Positions 32,925-41,231 of a stretch of DNA of 64,000 bases are shown here, piece after piece. The DNA lies in assembly GCF_004118265.1 (NCBI RefSeq), contig NZ_SDHW01000002.1:372001-436000 (forward strand), in the 5' to 3' direction. How positions within the stretch are numbered: the stretch's first letter is position 1; every line of letters begins with the position of its first letter. The stretch is from Lacibacter luteus (GTDB lineage Bacteria > Bacteroidota > Bacteroidia > Chitinophagales > Chitinophagaceae). Under the pieces are notes generated by a model. The model saw nothing but the letters and a program-made list of their open reading frames with translations. It did not search any database and was not told the origin of the DNA. A program made the position numbers and the translations under genes.

Positions 32925-33538
32925 AATGTTGCAAAGGCATAAACCAGGTTAGTAAATAAGTTTATATACCCTAATAACTCGTAAATACGAAGGCGGAAGG
33001 CGGTGCTCTTGTTCAACCCGTAAAACCAAAAGACTTCTACCAGTATGGTATAAGTGAAGTAAACAATAAAACCCATACAAACAAGAAACTTGGTTTCATA
33101 CAGCAATGGTCCAGGCTCGCTGAACATCACATCACACAAAAGATTGATCGCCATAAACACAATGAATGTCGCATAAAGAATAATACAGTACGAAAAATAG
33201 ATATAAAGACTGCTCCTGTAAGCAAACTCCATTAACCATGCAAAACCAAAAAATAAAAGCAGGAAATAGAACTGTCGTTGTTTCCCTTCAAATAAACCCC
33301 ATTTGTAAAACTGCAAACAGATCAGGAACACTTCCAGCAATGTAAAAACGTTATAAGTTAACGCATTCGAATAACCCGAAGTAACAAGCAGCAGGCTCAC
33401 AAGCTCATGTAAAAAACCAAGCCACAGCAAAAACAAAAAAGGCAAAAAAGCCGGATCAGTTTTTCGTATCCTGATCCAGCCGATGATGGCACCAATGCCA
33501 ACAGTAAAACTAAAAGCTGCATTCAACTCAAAATTCAT
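32882..33538 (-). CDS. Seven-helix membrane protein coupled to the two-component system
   Basis: 218 residues, about seven membrane helices, no soluble domain. Features include HELVSLLLVTSGYSNALTYN, YKWGLFEGKQRQFYFLLLFF and a C-terminal YELLGYINLFTNLVYAFATLW. I do not recognise a named family, but similar proteins sit directly in front of HisKA_3 kinases in Bacteroidota. Its gene overlaps the kinase gene by 43 bp, so the two are translated together; a role as sensor or membrane partner of the kinase is inferred. Confidence 0.8.
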   Translation of the reverse strand: MNFELNAAFSFTVGIGAIIGWIRIRKTDPAFLPFLFLLWLGFLHELVSLLLVTSGYSNALTYNVFTLLEVFLICLQFYKWGLFEGKQRQFYFLLLFFGFAWLMEFAYRSSLYIYFSYCIILYATFIVFMAINLLCDVMFSEPGPLLYETKFLVCMGFIVYFTYTILVEVFWFYGLNKSTAFRLRIYELLGYINLFTNLVYAFATLWIPLKRPYILQSS

Positions 33539-33550
33539 GTGTTTGTTTTA

Positions 33551-33913
33551 TTAACTGTTCAGAGGCGAATCAGCAGGGCAGAGATCCGGGCACCGGATTC
33601 CTCTTTCCGCAATGTCTTCACCCTCTTCCATTGTTGAAAGCATACTTGCTGATGCAGGCAGAAGATCATGACCATTTGCATCAATGGCAACAATGATCGC
33701 ATGTACTTTCAGATCAATGCCCATGCCGTAATAAATGCGCAATCCGGCACAGCCATTCTTGGCAAGCAGCGTGTCAAATGCTGCTCGCTCAAATGCTTCC
33801 GATCGTGCAAGAATATTTCGTTGCTGAAATTCCGGCTTCAGGATATTTTCCTGCTGTGCACGGAAAAGAGTGGTCATTTCAATAGCTTCCTGGAGTGAAA
33901 TAAAATGGTTCAT
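33551..33913 (-). CDS. Conserved hypothetical protein, 120 aa
   Basis: A soluble 120-residue protein, no signal peptide. N-terminal helix (MNHFISLQEAIEMTTLF), then AFDTLLAKNGCAGLRIYYG and LKVHAIIVAIDANGHDLL, a small alpha/beta pattern, and a flexible C-terminus with two Cys (IRCPDLCPAD). Related short proteins occur in Chitinophagaceae next to signalling or adhesin genes; no function is known. It is 13 bp before the membrane-protein gene on the same strand and probably leads that operon. Confidence 0.72.
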   Translation of the reverse strand: MNHFISLQEAIEMTTLFRAQQENILKPEFQQRNILARSEAFERAAFDTLLAKNGCAGLRIYYGMGIDLKVHAIIVAIDANGHDLLPASASMLSTMEEGEDIAERGIRCPDLCPADSPLNS

Positions 33914-34123
33914 AAAATATGGTTTTGTTACTCCACAAAACTGTAAACGAATACACAGCTATACAATCCTGTTTATGCGATAACGCAAGGGGTATTTATA
34001 CTACTTACGAACCGCAGCAAATAAATACGATACGATAAATAACAGGAAGAACGGGTATTTTCTTGGTTTCAATTTAAAAAGAATCTCTTGAAATTTATAC
34101 CTCGTTTAACCGGAACATACACT

Positions 34124-34339
34124 ATGCAAACAGTACCCAACCGAATACCGCAGCGTGTTGTACTTTATACACGTGACGTAGAAAACATCACTGGCCGGCG
34201 TGGTCGTACAGCACGACAGCTTTTGCAAAAAATCCGTACCGCTCTTGGCAAATCAAAAGACGAATTCATCACCATCAAAGAATTTTCCCTCTTTACCGGC
34301 ATCGACGAAGAACTCATCAAAGACTTCCTCCAATCTTAA
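34124..34339 (+). CDS. Small conserved Bacteroidota protein, 71 aa
   Basis: Start MQTVPNRIPQRVVLYTRDVE; an upstream TTG at 34088 is possible. The protein is basic (ITGRRGRTARQLLQKIRTAL) with a C-terminal helical part (FITIKEFSLFTGIDEELIKD). The layout resembles small putative DNA-binding proteins common in this phylum with a winged or HTH-like core; the function is unknown. Single gene. Confidence 0.65.
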   Translation: MQTVPNRIPQRVVLYTRDVENITGRRGRTARQLLQKIRTALGKSKDEFITIKEFSLFTGIDEELIKDFLQS

Positions 34340-34344
34340 GCAAT

Positions 34345-34640
34345 GCCAAGTCCTGAGCGAAGTCGAAGTGTGAGCGACTTGCTCCCGTAACGTAGCGAAG
34401 GAGAGTGTCGAAGTAAATCATCATCTGTGTCCATTTGCGTCCCTCTGTGGCAAAAAAAGGTAAGTACAGCGCACCATCTATTCGTGTTCTTCGTGGCTTA
34501 CTTAATTTGTGTTTATTTGCGGCCATCTGCCGCCAAAAATATTCGTAAACCCTGTGTCATCCACGGTAATTTTCCCTCAACCCAACTTGCTAATATCTGT
34601 AAAGCATACTAACTTAAGGTACTGTAATCTTGTGGTACAC
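34345..34640. repeat. Repeat-rich spacer
   Basis: About 300 bp without a gene. Contains TCCTGAGCGAAGTCGAAGTG (34351-34370), the same CTGAGC..GTCGAAG motif as at 14012, 14089 and 37305, and phrases such as GTGTCCATTTGCGTCCCTCTG and TTCGTGTTCTTCGTGGC shared with other spacers. Confidence 0.5.
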
Positions 34641-34656
34641 CTTTAATCACTTGCAT

Positions 34657-36450
34657 ATGATATTCGATCCTTCTGCCATACTCACCGAAAAAATCTGCAA
34701 CGCCTCCGAAATATTTTTTGCACGTACCGACAGCAACTTAAAAATCACAGAAGCCAACGATCATTTCTGGTCCGTCTTCGGTAAAGAAGCCGCATACAAA
34801 AAAGGAACTCCCATTTACAAAAATACATTGTTCAATACGCTTGAAAATTTCGAAGAACTCTGCCGCAGCTGTTTACAACAACCTGGAATAACGCACAACA
34901 TACAGGTACAGATTAAAAACGAGCAGCAGCGCTGGCTTTGTATCGAACTGGAATCAGTAATCGAACAACAAGCAGTCACGGGTATTAGTTTTTTAGGTCG
35001 GGATATTACAGATCAAAAAAAGAATGAAGCCGAACTTTTATACCAGGTACGTCTCCTCGATCAGATTTCCGAGGCCGTTATAACAACCGATATTCTCTTC
35101 AACATACTTTCCTGGAACAAAGCAGCCGAAGACATTTATCATTTCACAAAAGAAGAAATGCTGGGCCGCAATGCATTCAATGTATTCACGTACAATTATA
35201 ACAACAGTTCTAAAGAAGAAGCGGCACATGATTTAATGGAATACGATTGCTGGCAGGGAGAGGTCGATTTCTTCCGTCACGATGATGCAGAACATATTTA
35301 CCTGCATGCCTCAGTAACAACTGTGCGTGATCAGCAAAATGCGATACTTGGTTATGTGGCAGTTAACAGGAATATCACTGCTAACAAATTAGCAGAACAA
35401 AAACGTTTCAGCCATGCACAACAGTTACTCGATGCCTATGCGCAAACAAGCAGCGAAGGATTGTTTATTATCGATGAAACATACAAACTCGTATACGTCA
35501 ACAATGCAGCCGTACGAATTGCTGAGCTGGCCATCAGCACGCAAATAAAACCAGGCGATGACCTGATGCAGTTCACACATCCCAAAAGGAAGCACGTACT
35601 GCAAAACGTATTACAGCAGGTGTTTCTTGGTAATACTGTACGTTACGAAGCCATGTACGACTTTTTTAACGATCAAAAAACTCATTGGTACACCCATACC
35701 ATTACACCAATTGCAAATGAAGCGGGAAAGGTTTTATTTGCCTGTGCTGTAAGTACCGATATCAGCAAAGAAAAACAGCTGCAGCAGGAGCTCTTATTAC
35801 GTAAAGAGCAAAAGCGAAAGGAAATATTATCCGAAATAATTGCAGCCCAGGAAAAAGAACGTCACCGTATCGCTTTCGAACTGCACGAAAACATTGCACA
35901 GTTGCTGGCAATGAGTAAATTCTATATGGCTGCAAGTGACGTTTCAGAACAACAGCAAAGAGCAGGTTTTATTGTCAGCAAAGCCATCACAGAACTGCAG
36001 AAAATCAGTTATGCCCTCGACCCGGAAAATCTCAAACAGGTTGGTCTTGTAGAAACCGTTACATTGTTGATCAATAACCTCAATAAAACACAAAACATTC
36101 ACATCCGGTTATTTACCGAATCTTACACCACCCTTTATCCCTGCGATCTCGAAATTGAATTAGCTGTTTTCCGGATAATACAAGACAAGCTTGATAATAT
36201 ATTCCGTTATTCCAATGCCGCTAACGCCGAAATCACATTATCAAAATCGCAAAAAGAAATTGTGCTTTGCATCAGTGATGACGGCATCGGTTTTAACATC
36301 AATGCAAAGGAGCAGGGCTTCGGCATCAAAAACATGTACAACCGCAGCGAACTCTACAATGGCTCACTTCTCATCAATACAGAACCGGGCAAAGGCTGTA
36401 TGTTAACGCTGGTAATACCAATACACAAAACTACTGCAACAAACAAATAA
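34657..36450 (+). CDS. Soluble multi-PAS sensor histidine kinase (HisKA_3)
   Basis: About 597 residues starting MIFDPSAILTEKICNASEIF; a TTG at 34630 is the only upstream alternative. No membrane helix. Three PAS-like domains: 10-115 (ending ISFLGRDITDQKKNEAELL), 120-250 (SEAVITTDILFNILSWNKAA ... GYVAVNRNITANKLAEQK) and 260-375 (SSEGLFIIDETYKLVYVNNA). Then HisKA_3 with AAQEKERHRIAFELHENIAQ (phosphoacceptor His) and HATPase_c with ISDDGIGFN and GFGIKNMYNRSEL. It is a cytosolic sensor; its response regulator is not adjacent, so it is an orphan kinase that may feed another LuxR-type regulator. Confidence 0.9.
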   Translation: MIFDPSAILTEKICNASEIFFARTDSNLKITEANDHFWSVFGKEAAYKKGTPIYKNTLFNTLENFEELCRSCLQQPGITHNIQVQIKNEQQRWLCIELESVIEQQAVTGISFLGRDITDQKKNEAELLYQVRLLDQISEAVITTDILFNILSWNKAAEDIYHFTKEEMLGRNAFNVFTYNYNNSSKEEAAHDLMEYDCWQGEVDFFRHDDAEHIYLHASVTTVRDQQNAILGYVAVNRNITANKLAEQKRFSHAQQLLDAYAQTSSEGLFIIDETYKLVYVNNAAVRIAELAISTQIKPGDDLMQFTHPKRKHVLQNVLQQVFLGNTVRYEAMYDFFNDQKTHWYTHTITPIANEAGKVLFACAVSTDISKEKQLQQELLLRKEQKRKEILSEIIAAQEKERHRIAFELHENIAQLLAMSKFYMAASDVSEQQQRAGFIVSKAITELQKISYALDPENLKQVGLVETVTLLINNLNKTQNIHIRLFTESYTTLYPCDLEIELAVFRIIQDKLDNIFRYSNAANAEITLSKSQKEIVLCISDDGIGFNINAKEQGFGIKNMYNRSELYNGSLLINTEPGKGCMLTLVIPIHKTTATNK

Positions 36451-36454
36451 AGGC

Positions 36455-36710
36455 TTCATTGTTCCTTCTGTGTCCTACGGCCTGCATCTTCGGTTTTCAA
36501 CTTGGAAATGCGTGAAACAACAATGAACGAAGTGAATCATCTTCTGCGTCCTTTTGCGTTCATCTGTGGTTGAAAGAATAGTAAGCGCAGCGCATTACCT
36601 CTGCGTGTTCATTGGTGCAATGCGTGGTTTACTAATCTGTGTCAATCTGTGAGCAATACATTGTAAGCGCAGCGCACAATCTCTGCCCTCTCCTTTTCTC
36701 TGCGTGAAAC
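36455..36710. repeat. Repeat-rich spacer
   Basis: Non-coding; includes gtaagcgcagcgcattac (36581-36598) and tgtaagcgcagcgcacaatc (36662-36681), variants of the AGCGTAGCGAAC element, and CTGTGTCAATCTGTGAGC-type phrases found in other spacers. Confidence 0.5.
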
Positions 36711-36713
36711 AAA

Positions 36714-36739
36714 AAAGCCCCGAATAATCTCGGGGCTTT
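36714..36739 (-). terminator. Rho-independent terminator
   Basis: AAAGCCCCGA (36714-36723) pairs with TCGGGGCTTT (36730-36739), loop of 6; on the minus strand the stem is followed by TTTTTTG. It lies 13 bp past the stop of the 56-aa gene and ends that transcript. Confidence 0.85.
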
Positions 36740-36752
36740 CAAACCGGCTCAC

Positions 36753-36923
36753 TCACTTCTTTCCAAACAACTTCTTCAAAACAAACGATACAACCAAACT
36801 CACCGTTGCACCCACAGCAGCAAGCACTGCTGTCTTTACAAGATCATTTGTATGAATGTTTGCGAAAAGAATCGTCAGCGTTCCTCCGGCAGTTCCTGTT
36901 TTCAAAAAGTACGAGTCTTGCAT
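36753..36923 (-). CDS. Small membrane protein, 56 aa
   Basis: A 56-codon frame starting MQDSYFLKTGTAGGTLTILF, with a glycine-rich hydrophobic segment, a short polar turn (NIHTNDLVK) and a second hydrophobic helix (VLAAVGATVSLVVSFVLKKL) ending in Lys-rich residues. Two short helices and a basic tail recall small holins or phage-derived membrane proteins, but this is only a resemblance. It lies 8 bp downstream of the 71-aa gene on the same strand and is followed by a strong terminator, which supports its being a real last gene of an operon. Confidence 0.6.
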   Translation of the reverse strand: MQDSYFLKTGTAGGTLTILFANIHTNDLVKTAVLAAVGATVSLVVSFVLKKLFGKK

Positions 36924-36931
36924 AGGAATAA

Positions 36932-37147
36932 TTAATTCCGCTCGTTTGTAACAGCAGTCTGGCTCACACTTCCGGCAACAGCACCGGCTACTGCTAAATA
37001 ACCGGCAACCTTAATCAGCACCGCAGGCAATGCCACAGGTGCCGCAAGAATAGCAGCACTTACACCTGCCAGCGCTACACCAATATTGCGCACTTGTTTA
37101 AAAAACTTTGGAGTACGTCGTTTGGCACGTTTCAAAATCTTATTCAT
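36932..37147 (-). CDS. Small basic membrane protein, 71 aa
   Basis: 71 residues: a very basic N-terminus (MNKILKRAKRRTPKFFKQVR) followed by an Ala/Val-rich hydrophobic stretch of about 40 residues (GVALAGVSAAILAAPVALPA, then VLIKVAGYLAVAGAVAGSVS) and a polar end. The arrangement resembles small membrane proteins found with the 251-aa protein upstream in Bacteroidota genomes. No function known; co-transcribed with the 56-aa gene. Confidence 0.65.
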   Translation of the reverse strand: MNKILKRAKRRTPKFFKQVRNIGVALAGVSAAILAAPVALPAVLIKVAGYLAVAGAVAGSVSQTAVTNERN

Positions 37148-37299
37148 GTTCTGTTTTTATGATGTGAAAAAATTGAATTCAAGAAACAAAAGGCAATACA
37201 ATTCCCCATCCGCTCAGGAGTGAATAGTTGAAGCAATAAATGATTGCTGTATTTCTGTTTAGAAAAAGGACTCCGTCGAAGAAAGAATGAATTGCCCTC

Positions 37300-37326
37300 T
37301 CCATCCTGAGCTTGTCGAAGGGAGGA
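37300..37326. repeat. CTGAGC..GTCGAAGG dispersed motif
   Basis: CCTGAGCTTGTCGAAGGGAGG (37305-37325), a fourth copy of the motif seen at 14012, 14089 and 34351; here in the spacer between the 251-aa and 71-aa genes. Confidence 0.55.
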
Positions 37327-37339
37327 GGGGGGATAAAAA

Positions 37340-38095
37340 TTAAACCCCACTCACCTTAACAAGCGATAGCGCATTAAACGCACCGTTCTTCAAACTGTAT
37401 TCGTTACCATTCACCTCCTGGTAAAACTCAATACCCAATACAAGAAACAATGGCTTAGTGCTGTTGGCAGTAACCTGGTGATTCAGGTTCAAAGCCGCCG
37501 TAGCAGTTGAATTGATCGGCAACGCATTGTTGTTACTGAAATCAATAACATACGTTTTGTTTTCAAAATCTATTTCCACACCGGCAGAAACCAGTTTGAA
37601 ATGAGTGGCACCACTCGGTGCAGCCACCATATTCACCGGAACAAACGGTGGAATAGAAATTGTCAGCGCACCGCTCACACGGTCAATGCTCACAGTGTAG
37701 GGCGCAAACAACGATGTACCGAGTTTACTGCTGGAGTTAAACTCAAACCCTTCCAGCAATTCAGCTTCGCCATCAATCACGTTACGCAATCCACGATCGT
37801 TGGTTGCATCTGCCTGTATCACCTTCAACATTTCTCGTGTCAGCCTTGCCAGCATACGACTGTCAGCTGTGTTCAATAATAAAGAGCGAAGTGCTGTACG
37901 CAATACCTTGCCTGCCTGTCCGGCTCTTCCAAATTCTGCACCGTTCTCACGGGTACGGGCAAACGCAGGATCATTGGCAATGCGTTCTGCATTCAAACTG
38001 CCTTTTTCTCTGGCGAGATACCCGTCTTTGCTTTTGTAAAATGTAATGTTACCGATTGTTCCTTTCAACGGAAGGATTCCTTTTTGTTGTGCCAT
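37340..38095 (-). CDS. Conserved Bacteroidota protein of unknown function, 251 aa
   Basis: Starts MAQQKGILPLKGTIGNITFY. The conserved N-terminal region (KGTIGNITFYKSKDGYLARE, ENGAEFGRAGQAGKVLR, SRMLARLTREMLKVIQAD) followed by a beta-rich half (VSGALTISIPPF, GVEIDFENKTYVIDF, FLVLGIEFYQEVNG) matches a widespread but unnamed family in this phylum. Its regular beta-rich C-terminal half and the two tiny membrane genes behind it suggest a phage-structural or surface-assembly origin, but no phage gene is near. No signal peptide. Confidence 0.75.
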   Translation of the reverse strand: MAQQKGILPLKGTIGNITFYKSKDGYLAREKGSLNAERIANDPAFARTRENGAEFGRAGQAGKVLRTALRSLLLNTADSRMLARLTREMLKVIQADATNDRGLRNVIDGEAELLEGFEFNSSSKLGTSLFAPYTVSIDRVSGALTISIPPFVPVNMVAAPSGATHFKLVSAGVEIDFENKTYVIDFSNNNALPINSTATAALNLNHQVTANSTKPLFLVLGIEFYQEVNGNEYSLKNGAFNALSLVKVSGV

Positions 38096-38507
38096 CGGTT
38101 TAAAATTTAAAACTGAAATAAGAAAGATGTTTCAGGGGTACATCCGTTTAAAACCCGTCTATTGCAATGACACAACAAGAGTACAAATACAAAAAACCGA
38201 AAGAAAATCAACCCGCCGCTTTTACCGCTTTATGCCAATTATGCCGTATTGGTACATTTATGCCGGAAAGGTCTTATTCCCATGCAAAGCGCATGCAAAA
38301 GAATAGTTAATGCAATTCGAAGGGCAGTCACGCTTGTTGCGTTTCTGCGTCTTGATCTTGACCTGTCTGTCACTTAGAAATTGTCACACAAGTAATCAGT
38401 ACCCGGCAACAAATCATAAAGCCTGCATACGAAACCAGACATCTTTTCCCAACCTGCTTTTCCAATCCATTCCCTCCTTACTTTCGCTCCCTTAAAAAAA
38501 TCAAAGC
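38096..38507. other. 412-bp spacer without a recognised gene
   Basis: Between divergent genes. I see no supported coding frame. A short hairpin (CCAAT/ATTGG around 38230-38250) and repeated ATGCC words (38230-38270) are present but not convincing. Promoters for both neighbours should lie here. Confidence 0.4.
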
Positions 38508-39278
38508 ATGCATCTTTCTGTGTTACAGCAACGCATCAGCAGCGTTCGCAACGATATTATACAACATCCGCTTTACCTGCGTTTGCAGGAGCTGGAACAT
38601 CTGCAACAGTTCAGCCAGTACCATGTGTTTGCCGTGTGGGATTTTATGAGCCTGCTTAAAAGTCTGCAAAACAAACTCACCTGTGTACACACGCCGTGGG
38701 TGCCCGTGGGCAGCGCCAATACCCGTTACCTTATTAACGAAATTGTTACAGGCGAAGAAAGCGATGTAGATGCAGAAGGTAATCGCACAAGTCATTTCGA
38801 ATTATACCTGCAGGCCATGCAGGAGCTTGGTGCCGATACCACAGCCATTGAACAGCTGCTGGCTTACCTGCAACAGGGCGTGCCCGTACAACAGGCATTG
38901 CAGCAACTGCAATTACCCAAAGCGGTGATCGATTTTTGTTCGTTTACCTTTTCATTGATCGATGATGCACCGGTGCATGTGCAGGCAGCGGTGTTTACAT
39001 TTGGCAGGGAAGATCTTATTCCCGATATGTTTCACGAACTGGTTACACGCCAGTCACAACGTTATCCGCAGCAGTTGGCAACCTTTAAATATTACCTCGA
39101 ACGGCATATTGAAGTAGATGGCGATCATCACAGCCGGCTGGCCATGCAAATGGTACAGGAGCTTTGTGGTAACGATGAACAGAAATGGAACGAAGCAGCA
39201 ACCGCCTGCGTGGAAGCTTTGCAGTTACGCAAAGGGTTATGGGATGGCGTGCTGGAAGCAATTACTGTTGCCTGCTGA
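38508..39278 (+). CDS. DUF3050 protein (heme-oxygenase-like fold)
   Basis: 256 residues, soluble. Matches DUF3050: [77 protein letters not shown] and [20 protein letters not shown]. Conserved His and Glu residues at these places are laid out as in TENA/heme-oxygenase-like di-metal proteins (Glu in GEESD, His in HFELY, His in DGDHH). The reaction is unknown; a di-iron oxygenase role is inference. It is convergent with the acetylesterase gene. Confidence 0.85.
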   Translation: MHLSVLQQRISSVRNDIIQHPLYLRLQELEHLQQFSQYHVFAVWDFMSLLKSLQNKLTCVHTPWVPVGSANTRYLINEIVTGEESDVDAEGNRTSHFELYLQAMQELGADTTAIEQLLAYLQQGVPVQQALQQLQLPKAVIDFCSFTFSLIDDAPVHVQAAVFTFGREDLIPDMFHELVTRQSQRYPQQLATFKYYLERHIEVDGDHHSRLAMQMVQELCGNDEQKWNEAATACVEALQLRKGLWDGVLEAITVAC

Positions 39279-39303
39279 TAAATTCGATGCAGCAGCTCAA
39301 CGC

Positions 39304-40065
39304 TTACGGTGCTGCTTTTGTAGTAATTCTGCTTGTGAGTTCGAGTTTTAATTTCCGTATTTCAAAAAGTACCAGTTGCGCCATACGTCGTGCGCCGTAC
39401 TCGTTGAAATGGGTATTATCTTTTCGTCCGAGGGGATAATGCGGATGCTCCATTGTATCGAGCTGCATGTACAGCATCTTCGATGTTTCGGGACCAAGCT
39501 TTTGTACCAACTCACGACTGCGTTCGTCGAGATCAATCACAGGAACATTGTATGCACGGCCAACTTCCCAAACTGCTGCCGAATATTCTTTGTGCGTTTC
39601 TTTGATGTTGCCGTTACTGTCGAACACGAATCGTGTTACAGGTGTTACCAAAACAGGAATGGCTTTTTTGTTTCTTGTTTCAGTAATGAATTTGATGAGA
39701 TTGGTTTTGTAATCGGGCACAGGTGTGTAACGGTCTTTGTACTGCGGTTCTTTTGCTTCATCGTTATGACCAAACTGCATCAGCACATAATCGCCTTCCA
39801 TTAAACTGTCGGCAACGTTTTGCCAGCGTCCTTCGCTGATGAAAGTGCGGGTGCTTCGTCCGCCTCTTGCACGGTTGTTGACGGTTACGGTTGAATCCCA
39901 GAAATCTTCGAAGGGTGTGCCCCATCCTGTTACGGGCGATCGGTCTTTGGGTTGTGTACATACTGTTGAATCGCCGATAAGCCAGATGCGGATATTCTTT
40001 GGCGGAATTGCAAATGCAAAGCTGATGCAACAAAAAAGTAAAATGTAAAAACGGTTTTGTTTCAT
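39304..40065 (-). CDS. Rhamnogalacturonan acetylesterase-like SGNH hydrolase (CE12)
   Basis: 253 residues starting MKQNRFYILLFCCISFAFA (signal peptide); the upstream open frame is repeat DNA. SGNH blocks: I IWLIGDSTVC (Ser nucleophile), II GRSTRTF area with RGGRS (Gly), III MQFGHNDE (Asn) and V DNTHFNEYGA (Asp and His). The GDSTVC/NDE variants and the WGTPFEDFW stretch match CE12 enzymes that remove acetyl groups from rhamnogalacturonan/pectin. It is the last gene of the pectin locus, separated from the pectinesterase by an inverted repeat. Confidence 0.9.
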   Translation of the reverse strand: MKQNRFYILLFCCISFAFAIPPKNIRIWLIGDSTVCTQPKDRSPVTGWGTPFEDFWDSTVTVNNRARGGRSTRTFISEGRWQNVADSLMEGDYVLMQFGHNDEAKEPQYKDRYTPVPDYKTNLIKFITETRNKKAIPVLVTPVTRFVFDSNGNIKETHKEYSAAVWEVGRAYNVPVIDLDERSRELVQKLGPETSKMLYMQLDTMEHPHYPLGRKDNTHFNEYGARRMAQLVLFEIRKLKLELTSRITTKAAP

Positions 40066-40097
40066 AAAAAAAGTTTGAAGAAAATTTAATTCGGAGC

Positions 40098-40158
40098 CGA
40101 GGAACGAAGCAATCTGATTTTCATCTTTCTTTTTAATTGGAGATTGCTTCGTTCCTCG
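40098..40158. repeat. 18-bp perfect inverted repeat between the two esterase genes
   Basis: CGAGGAACGAAGCAATCT (40098-40115) is exactly complementary to AGATTGCTTCGTTCCTCG (40141-40158), with a 25-nt loop. The words resemble a dispersed GCTTCGTTCCTCGCAATGAC-type element. It could stabilise or partly terminate the pectinesterase transcript. Confidence 0.7.
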
Positions 40159-40251
40159 CAATGACGGGCTTCGAAGTGAAGCTCTCTTTCACCCTTCGTC
40201 CTCTGCGCTCTCTGTGTGAAATATCCTACATCCGAAATCATACATCCTCCA

Positions 40252-41202
40252 TCATCTCCACGGATCCCAGCCACTCAGTATCGTAATTGTATTCAGTTGC
40301 TTTGCTTCATCGGCAGTAATGCTTTTACTCCAGCTTACTCTTTCCGTTGTTGCAGCGCCTTCGCCGGTATTACCAAATTCTGCAAACGTTGTTGTGCTTT
40401 CGTTGGCAGCATTGCCCCAGTTATCCCAGCCTTTTTTGTTTACAATAGCAGAGAGATAACTGTTTACGATGAGCACTTTTGCATAAGGTCGCCACGGACG
40501 GCCGAGATAAAACGAACCATCAGCTGCATTGCCGGTAAACTTACAGTTGCGGAATACATAACCGAATGTTTTTTGTTGCGGAGTTGATGCTGCCGTAAAA
40601 TAGCCGCCTTTCTTTCCATAGATCACACAACTGTCGAACAAGGCTGTTGATGAACCGAAAATAAAATCAACGGTTCCTTCAATGTAACAATCAAAATAAT
40701 ACTGGCGGCTTTCGTTGCCATGTGTGTAGAGTGTATCCTGGAAACCAAGAAAGCGGCAATGAAAGAAACGTGCTTTATCGGCAGTAATGCGTACAGCTAC
40801 TGCCTGCCCCACCGGACCAGCTGCGTTTGCGAACGTAATGTATTCGGCCGTGAAGTTGTTGCCGAAAATAAAAAAGCTCGATGAACCTGATGTGCCGATC
40901 TCTTTGCCTGTACTGTCTTTGCGTTGTGCATAATCATCGAATGTAAGAATGGTGCTGTTTAAGTCTTCTCCTTTCATATGCACATTCGTTTTCGATTCAG
41001 GTAAACGTAACTTTTCTTTATAAATTCCTTTCTTAATTAAGATGATGGTTACTGCATTGTTTGAATCGGGCACGGCATTAATTGCTTCCTGCACAGTTGT
41101 AAAATCGCCGCTGCCATCTTTTGCTACGGTTATTTTTTTCTGTTGTGCACTTAGTTGTGTAACAAAGAAGAGTTGTATTAAGAAAAGAAAACGGATCATC
41201 AT
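40252..41202 (-). CDS. Pectinesterase (CE8)
   Basis: About 316 residues starting MMIRFLFLIQLFFVTQLSAQ; the upstream ATG at 41235 overlaps the previous gene. A right-handed beta-helix with all CE8 blocks: GSGDFTTVQEAINA, GNNFTAEYITFANAAG, QAVAVRITADKARFFHCRFLG with QDTLYTH (catalytic Gln), GTVDFIFGSSTALFDSC (catalytic Asp pair) and YLGRPWRPYAKV (Arg). It removes methyl esters from homogalacturonan outside the cytoplasm. Overlap in frame space with the alpha/beta hydrolase gene suggests co-transcription. Confidence 0.93.
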   Translation of the reverse strand: MMIRFLFLIQLFFVTQLSAQQKKITVAKDGSGDFTTVQEAINAVPDSNNAVTIILIKKGIYKEKLRLPESKTNVHMKGEDLNSTILTFDDYAQRKDSTGKEIGTSGSSSFFIFGNNFTAEYITFANAAGPVGQAVAVRITADKARFFHCRFLGFQDTLYTHGNESRQYYFDCYIEGTVDFIFGSSTALFDSCVIYGKKGGYFTAASTPQQKTFGYVFRNCKFTGNAADGSFYLGRPWRPYAKVLIVNSYLSAIVNKKGWDNWGNAANESTTTFAEFGNTGEGAATTERVSWSKSITADEAKQLNTITILSGWDPWR

Positions 41203-41231
41203 TGTTTGTTGTTGATTATTCTTCAGCAAGA

